15,617 bases of DNA from Liolophura sinensis (taxonomy: Eukaryota; Mollusca; Polyplacophora; Chitonida; Chitonidae), in the NCBI RefSeq assembly GCF_032854445.1, contig NW_027018550.1, positions 1 through 15,617 on the forward strand, written 5' to 3'. Each line of letters opens with the position of its first letter. Within the stretch, counting starts at the first letter, position 1. Under the pieces are notes generated by a model that saw nothing but the letters and a program-made list of their open reading frames with translations, searched no databases and was not told the DNA's origin. A program made the position numbers and the translations under genes. Of the stretch, positions 15,201 to 15,617 are shown piece after piece.

Positions 15201-15617
15201 ATCAAGACTAATTAACTGTGACTAACCCCCCTGTGAAATTTGTTGTATTAGTTAAACTGCTTTTGAATCATTGCAGTTTGCTTCTGTGCATTGTGAAACT
15301 CACAAAGCAAACGGCTGTACTTTCCATAGTCCCATATATGTATTAGTAGTGAAACCAAAAGACAGATATGTGGTGTACCGACACTCAAGGGAGGTAATTC
15401 CTTGAAAAGGGCAGTAACTTGTGTATTATGAAAATAGAAAATTAATTATAATTGTGGAATGCTGGGATCTGATTTAAGGTATCAATGGTGGACTTTTCCC
15501 GCCTGGATGCCATCCTCATTTCTAACTACACATGTATGCTAGCCCTCCCCTTCATCACTGAGTACACCCAGTTTAAAGGATTGGTATACGCCACAGAGCC
15601 TACTCTACAGCTTGGGA
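7841..15617 (+). CDS. INTS9: INTS9 gene, 5' part: Integrator complex subunit 9 (five coding exons, 3' end beyond window)
   Basis: INTS9 is a nuclear protein of the metallo-beta-lactamase/beta-CASP family. It pairs with the endonuclease INTS11 and with INTS4 in the cleavage module of Integrator, which cuts snRNA 3' ends and nascent RNA at paused polymerase II. The joined exons give 137 complete codons. They show the signatures [24 protein letters not shown], the [10 protein letters not shown] linker, [29 protein letters not shown] and [11 protein letters not shown], all in INTS9 order and spacing. The [11 protein letters not shown] segment stands where the active INTS11 has its metal-binding HxHxDH motif. 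The ligands are absent, as in other INTS9 proteins, so the subunit is catalytically silent. The usual Gly after MLDC is Ser here. Animal INTS9 is about 650 residues, so roughly four fifths of the protein lies to the right. Confidence 0.95.
7967..8014 (+). repeat. 22-bp perfect tandem duplication
   Basis: The unit CGTGGTCAAATTAGCACCCA plus GT occurs twice in direct succession (7967-7988 and 7989-8010), followed by the first four bases of a third copy. It is a small recent local duplication. Confidence 0.9.
8788..9047 (+). mobile_element. Full-length tRNA-derived SINE in INTS9 intron 1
   Basis: The head GGGGCCTCCGTGGCTCAGTC holds a consensus A box (TGGCTCAGTCGG). A B box follows (GAGTTCACGTCC, one base off GTTCAAGTCC). 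The conserved central part contains CTCTCCGGCCGTAAGTGGGA, ATGGTCGTGGGTTTCC and CACCATAATGCTGG. The tail is GTACGGCGTAAAACACCAAT with an AAATAAATA end. The central part resembles the Nin-DC domain reported in molluscan SINEs (from memory, unchecked). TATATATATTTTCTT before the head and TATATATATTCTT after the tail look like a target-site duplication with a small indel. Open frames across it on both strands are by-products of the SINE. Confidence 0.92.
9184..9248. repeat. (AT)n microsatellite, followed by a short (AC)n run
   Basis: About 32 AT dinucleotides with one interruption (ATAGAT near 9235), then GTACACACACACATA. The Tyr-Ile repeat peptide readable on the minus strand (9114-9338) is an artefact of this tract. 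Confidence 0.95.
9267..9472 (+). mobile_element. SINE of a third type, ending next to INTS9 exon 2
   Basis: A tRNA-like head (GTGGATCTGTGGTTAAAGAT, CTTGCCTTTCAATCACTAGG) is followed by a body with ACTTGCCAAAGGTTGGTGGT and a tail CTTATAAGCGGAGAATTCTT then GAGCATGGCCTTAAGC. The tail is a relative of the GTACGGCGTAAAAC tail, but the head and body differ from the copies at 8788 and 12922. A fragment of the same type is at 10338-10430. Confidence 0.75.
9497..9624 (+). CDS. INTS9: INTS9 coding exon 2
   Basis: The acceptor is TTGTGTTTTAG (AG at 9495-9496) and the donor is CCAG|GTAAGC. The 128 bases give 42 codons plus two bases. It encodes [18 protein letters not shown] and, after Ile-Gln-Val, [20 protein letters not shown], the first beta-strands of the metallo-beta-lactamase fold. 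Order and length match INTS9 residues 4-45. The usual MLDCG reads MLDCS. A decayed second copy of this exon lies 224 bp downstream (9848-10146). Confidence 0.95.
9848..10146 (+). pseudogene. INTS9: Decayed tandem duplicate of INTS9 exon 2, split by a SINE
   Basis: The segments 9848-9937 and about 10118-10146 align with exon 2 and its splice borders. GTGATAG-ACTGCC matches the acceptor and start of exon 2 (TTTTAGTACTGCC). AGGTGATG-GACTGT, then CCTGGACATTTCTCAG, matches the MLDC...LDISQ coding block. TGTCTCCTCTGGTTATCAGG|GTAAGT matches the 3' end and donor. A two-base deletion after AGGTGATG and other indels break the frame, and all frames meet stops, so it cannot replace exon 2. A SINE (9941-10115) sits where the aligned parts separate. 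This is a duplication of exon plus flanking intron that has decayed. Whether the pseudo-exon is ever spliced into transcripts is unknown. Confidence 0.8.
9941..10115 (+). mobile_element. 5'-truncated SINE inserted in the decayed exon copy
   Basis: It starts at the B box (TTCAAGTCCAGCTCATGCTG), keeps the central part (GGTTTCCTCTCTGGCTGTAC, CACCATAATGCTGGCCGCCG) and ends GGCGTAAAACACCAATCAAA. It lacks the A-box half of the tRNA head, so it cannot be an active source copy. The only hint of a target-site duplication is a short TCTCA on both sides. Confidence 0.9.
10338..10430 (+). mobile_element. Fragment of the third SINE type
   Basis: CATGCCAAAGGTTGGTGGTT with the surrounding GGAAAAGTTTATCGGTAA and TTCCAATTTCCTCTGCCTC parallels 9338-9410 in the copy upstream of exon 2. 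Neither head nor tail remains. Confidence 0.65.
10440..10897. other. Unassigned intronic stretch with overlapping minus-strand open frames
   Basis: Two minus-strand frames stay open here: 10848-10537 (103 codons) and 10702-10430 (90 codons, open upstream to about 10780). The second contains [20 protein letters not shown] and a preceding acidic LDDDNGVW stretch, which look somewhat protein-like. I recognise no family, and I see no splice sites that would make an exon. It could be a decayed insert of coding origin or chance. Confidence 0.3.
10898..11175 (-). mobile_element. Full-length but aged SINE, minus strand
   Basis: Read on the minus strand it has a degenerate tRNA head (ending plus ~11175, CCGGGGACATGG), a B-box region opposite 11087-11100, a central part opposite GGTAGACCTTCCCACATACG, and a tail opposite GATTGGTGTTTTATGCCGTA with an A-rich end. 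It is in opposite orientation to the SINEs at 8788, 9941 and 12922. AAATCAAA at both borders (10898-10905, 11184-11191) is only a weak target-site candidate. Confidence 0.88.
11225..12484 (+). repeat. Minisatellite, 23-bp unit, about 55 copies, in INTS9 intron 2
   Basis: The unit is built on CATCCTGACTTATCATACTC followed by a variable triplet (ACA, ATA, AGA or CGC-type ending). Variant units are mixed in: 19-bp units lacking CTCA near 12200, 12243, 12352 and 12395; one lengthened by a repeated ACTCAT near 11941; and TATTCATTCATCCCG units near 11365 and 11437. Higher-order copies are visible: a ~69-bp three-unit block repeated at the left (11323-11460), and a 153-bp seven-unit block at the right, where the CATCCCG variant recurs at 12227 and 12380. 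The array stops 51 bp before the exon 3 acceptor. Units contain CTGAC, a match to the branch-point consensus, and CTTATCA, a GATA-factor motif on the minus strand. Confidence 0.97.
12536..12602 (+). CDS. INTS9: INTS9 coding exon 3
   Basis: The first base completes the Ser codon begun in exon 2, and 22 codons follow ([19 protein letters not shown] then QQL), ending in phase 0 at the donor TTG|GTACGT. It matches the linker of INTS9 where other animals have a NLPxW...-type segment before ELKEC. The acceptor reads GACAGCAG, a tandem NAGNAG site. Use of the second AG (exon from 12539) would drop one Ser and keep frame. The preceding pyrimidine run TTGTTTCTTTT supports the junction. Confidence 0.92.
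12922..13191 (+). mobile_element. Young full-length SINE with perfect 18-bp target-site duplication
   Basis: All parts are intact: the head with A box TGGCTCAGTCGG (12931-12942), the B box AGTTCAAGTCC (12999-13009), the central domain with CTCTCCGGCCGTACGTGAGA and CACCATAATGCTG, the tail GAGTACGGCGTAAAACACCA, and a pure A run (about 20) ending at 13191. GAAAAGGAACAAACAAGG flanks it perfectly at 12904-12921 and 13192-13209. The perfect duplication and pure A tail mark a recent LINE-driven insertion. It is the best reference in the window for the other copies. A 85-codon frame across it (12902-13159) is not a gene. Confidence 0.97.
13232..13476 (-). mobile_element. SINE on the minus strand, tail-to-tail with the young copy
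   Basis: Read on the minus strand it runs from the head GGGGCCTCCATGGCTCAGTT (opposite 13474) through A and B boxes (GAGTTCAAATCC) to the tail opposite GGGTGTTTTACACCGTACTC. It lacks about 25 bp of the central part around the ACCTGCGGATGG block. Only about 40 bp separate it from the A tail of the plus-strand copy. Confidence 0.93.
13867..14297 (+). repeat. Minisatellite, ~28-bp unit, about 15 degenerate copies, in INTS9 intron 3
   Basis: The unit joins two related halves, roughly TTGGTTTTCTATCA and TTGGTTTCCTCTGC. The cleanest copies are at 14173-14240, where 28-bp units repeat almost exactly. Most units carry ATTGG, a reverse CCAAT box. The array is almost pure T, C and G on the plus strand and lies 115 bp before exon 4. 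Two overlapping 130-codon frames through it (13950-14391) only translate the repeat, because a 28-bp unit shifts frame at every copy and this sequence has few stops. Confidence 0.92.
14413..14481 (+). CDS. INTS9: INTS9 coding exon 4
   Basis: The acceptor is TTGTGACAG (AG at 14411-14412) and the donor is CTG|GTAAGA. The 69 bases are 23 codons, phase 0 at both ends, so its loss by skipping would keep frame. It encodes [20 protein letters not shown] plus VPL, matching the ELKEC(S/G)G(H/R)VFVDSVPE(F)C(L)P block of INTS9. Codons are GC-richer than the surrounding intron. Confidence 0.96.
14578..14607 (+). mobile_element. SINE tail remnant
   Basis: AGTACGGCATAAAACACGG followed by ATCAAATAAAT is the end of the same SINE family. 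The rest of the element is not recognisable. Confidence 0.65.
15080..15437. mobile_element. MITE-like element with ~55-bp terminal inverted repeats, next to exon 5
   Basis: The left end reads ATTTTCATAATACATAGGTT, then ACTTCCCTTGTCAAGGATTT and ACCTCCCTTGA. The right end (15382-15437) is its reverse complement with few changes: CTCAAGGGAGGTAATTCC, CTTGAAAAGGGCAGTAACTT, GTGTATTATGAAAAT. AAGGGAGGTAA ends of this sort are frequent in molluscan genomes (from memory). The ~245-bp middle has no open frame. It stops 41 bp before the exon 5 acceptor. No certain target-site duplication was seen. Confidence 0.75.
15479..15617 (+). CDS. INTS9: INTS9 coding exon 5 (partial, runs off the window)
   Basis: The acceptor is GATTTAAG (AG at 15477-15478). 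With this start, the spacing from the ELC-VP block of exon 4 to LDAILISNY equals that of human INTS9 (11 residues between the same landmarks). It has 46 codons plus one base. It encodes [17 protein letters not shown], then [17 protein letters not shown], then [12 protein letters not shown], the strand-loop region of the metallo-beta-lactamase domain. SNYTCM replaces the metal-binding HxHxDH of active family members, the hallmark of the inactive INTS9 partner. The exon continues beyond the right edge. Confidence 0.96.

Larger units (their letters stand above)
14482..15478 (+). other. INTS9: INTS9 intron 4 (997 bp)
   Basis: It runs from the donor GTAAGA to the acceptor TCTGATTTAAG. A SINE tail remnant lies near its start and a MITE-like element near its end. 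The stretch 14610-15079 shows nothing I recognise. The tract before the acceptor is purine-rich and weak. Confidence 0.85.

Overview
The window is animal genomic DNA, most likely from a mollusc. The evidence is spliced genes with GT-AG introns, AT-rich non-coding DNA, many tRNA-derived SINEs whose tails (GTACGGCGTAAAACACCAAT, and a second type with CGTCGCCATATGAC) I recognise as molluscan, and MITE-like elements with AAGGGAGGTAATTCC ends. The class of mollusc cannot be fixed from this sequence.

The right half (7841-15617, + strand) is the 5' part of INTS9, Integrator complex subunit 9. I pieced it together from five coding exons: 7841-7849, 9497-9624, 12536-12602, 14413-14481 and 15479 to the window end. 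Every junction keeps reading frame and follows GT-AG. The joined product has 137 complete codons and follows the N-terminus of INTS9 from its start Met into the metallo-beta-lactamase fold. The rest of the gene lies beyond the right edge.

At the left edge (752 to 1, - strand) there is probably the start of a second, divergently transcribed gene. Its first exon encodes a signal peptide and ends in a canonical donor, and a phase-compatible second exon runs off the window. Its identity is unknown.

Between the two genes lie about 7 kb of mostly repetitive intergenic DNA: a MITE-like element (1343-1598), a SINE of a second family (2139-2475), a ~505 bp foldback element (2649-3154), C-rich tracts (4074-4228), and a diverged tandem duplication of ~0.85 kb (4636-5500 and 5559-6336).

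The INTS9 introns carry most of the unusual structure. Intron 2 holds a decayed, SINE-interrupted duplicate of exon 2 and a 1.26 kb minisatellite of a 23-bp unit that ends 51 bp before exon 3. Intron 3 holds a very young SINE with a perfect 18-bp target-site duplication, an oppositely oriented SINE right after it, and a 28-bp minisatellite. Intron 4 ends in a MITE-like element 41 bp before exon 5. I saw no rRNA gene, tRNA gene, CRISPR array or prokaryotic feature. The most interesting items are the fossil exon duplicate, the minisatellite rich in branch-point-like and GATA motifs, and the candidate secreted-protein exon pair.
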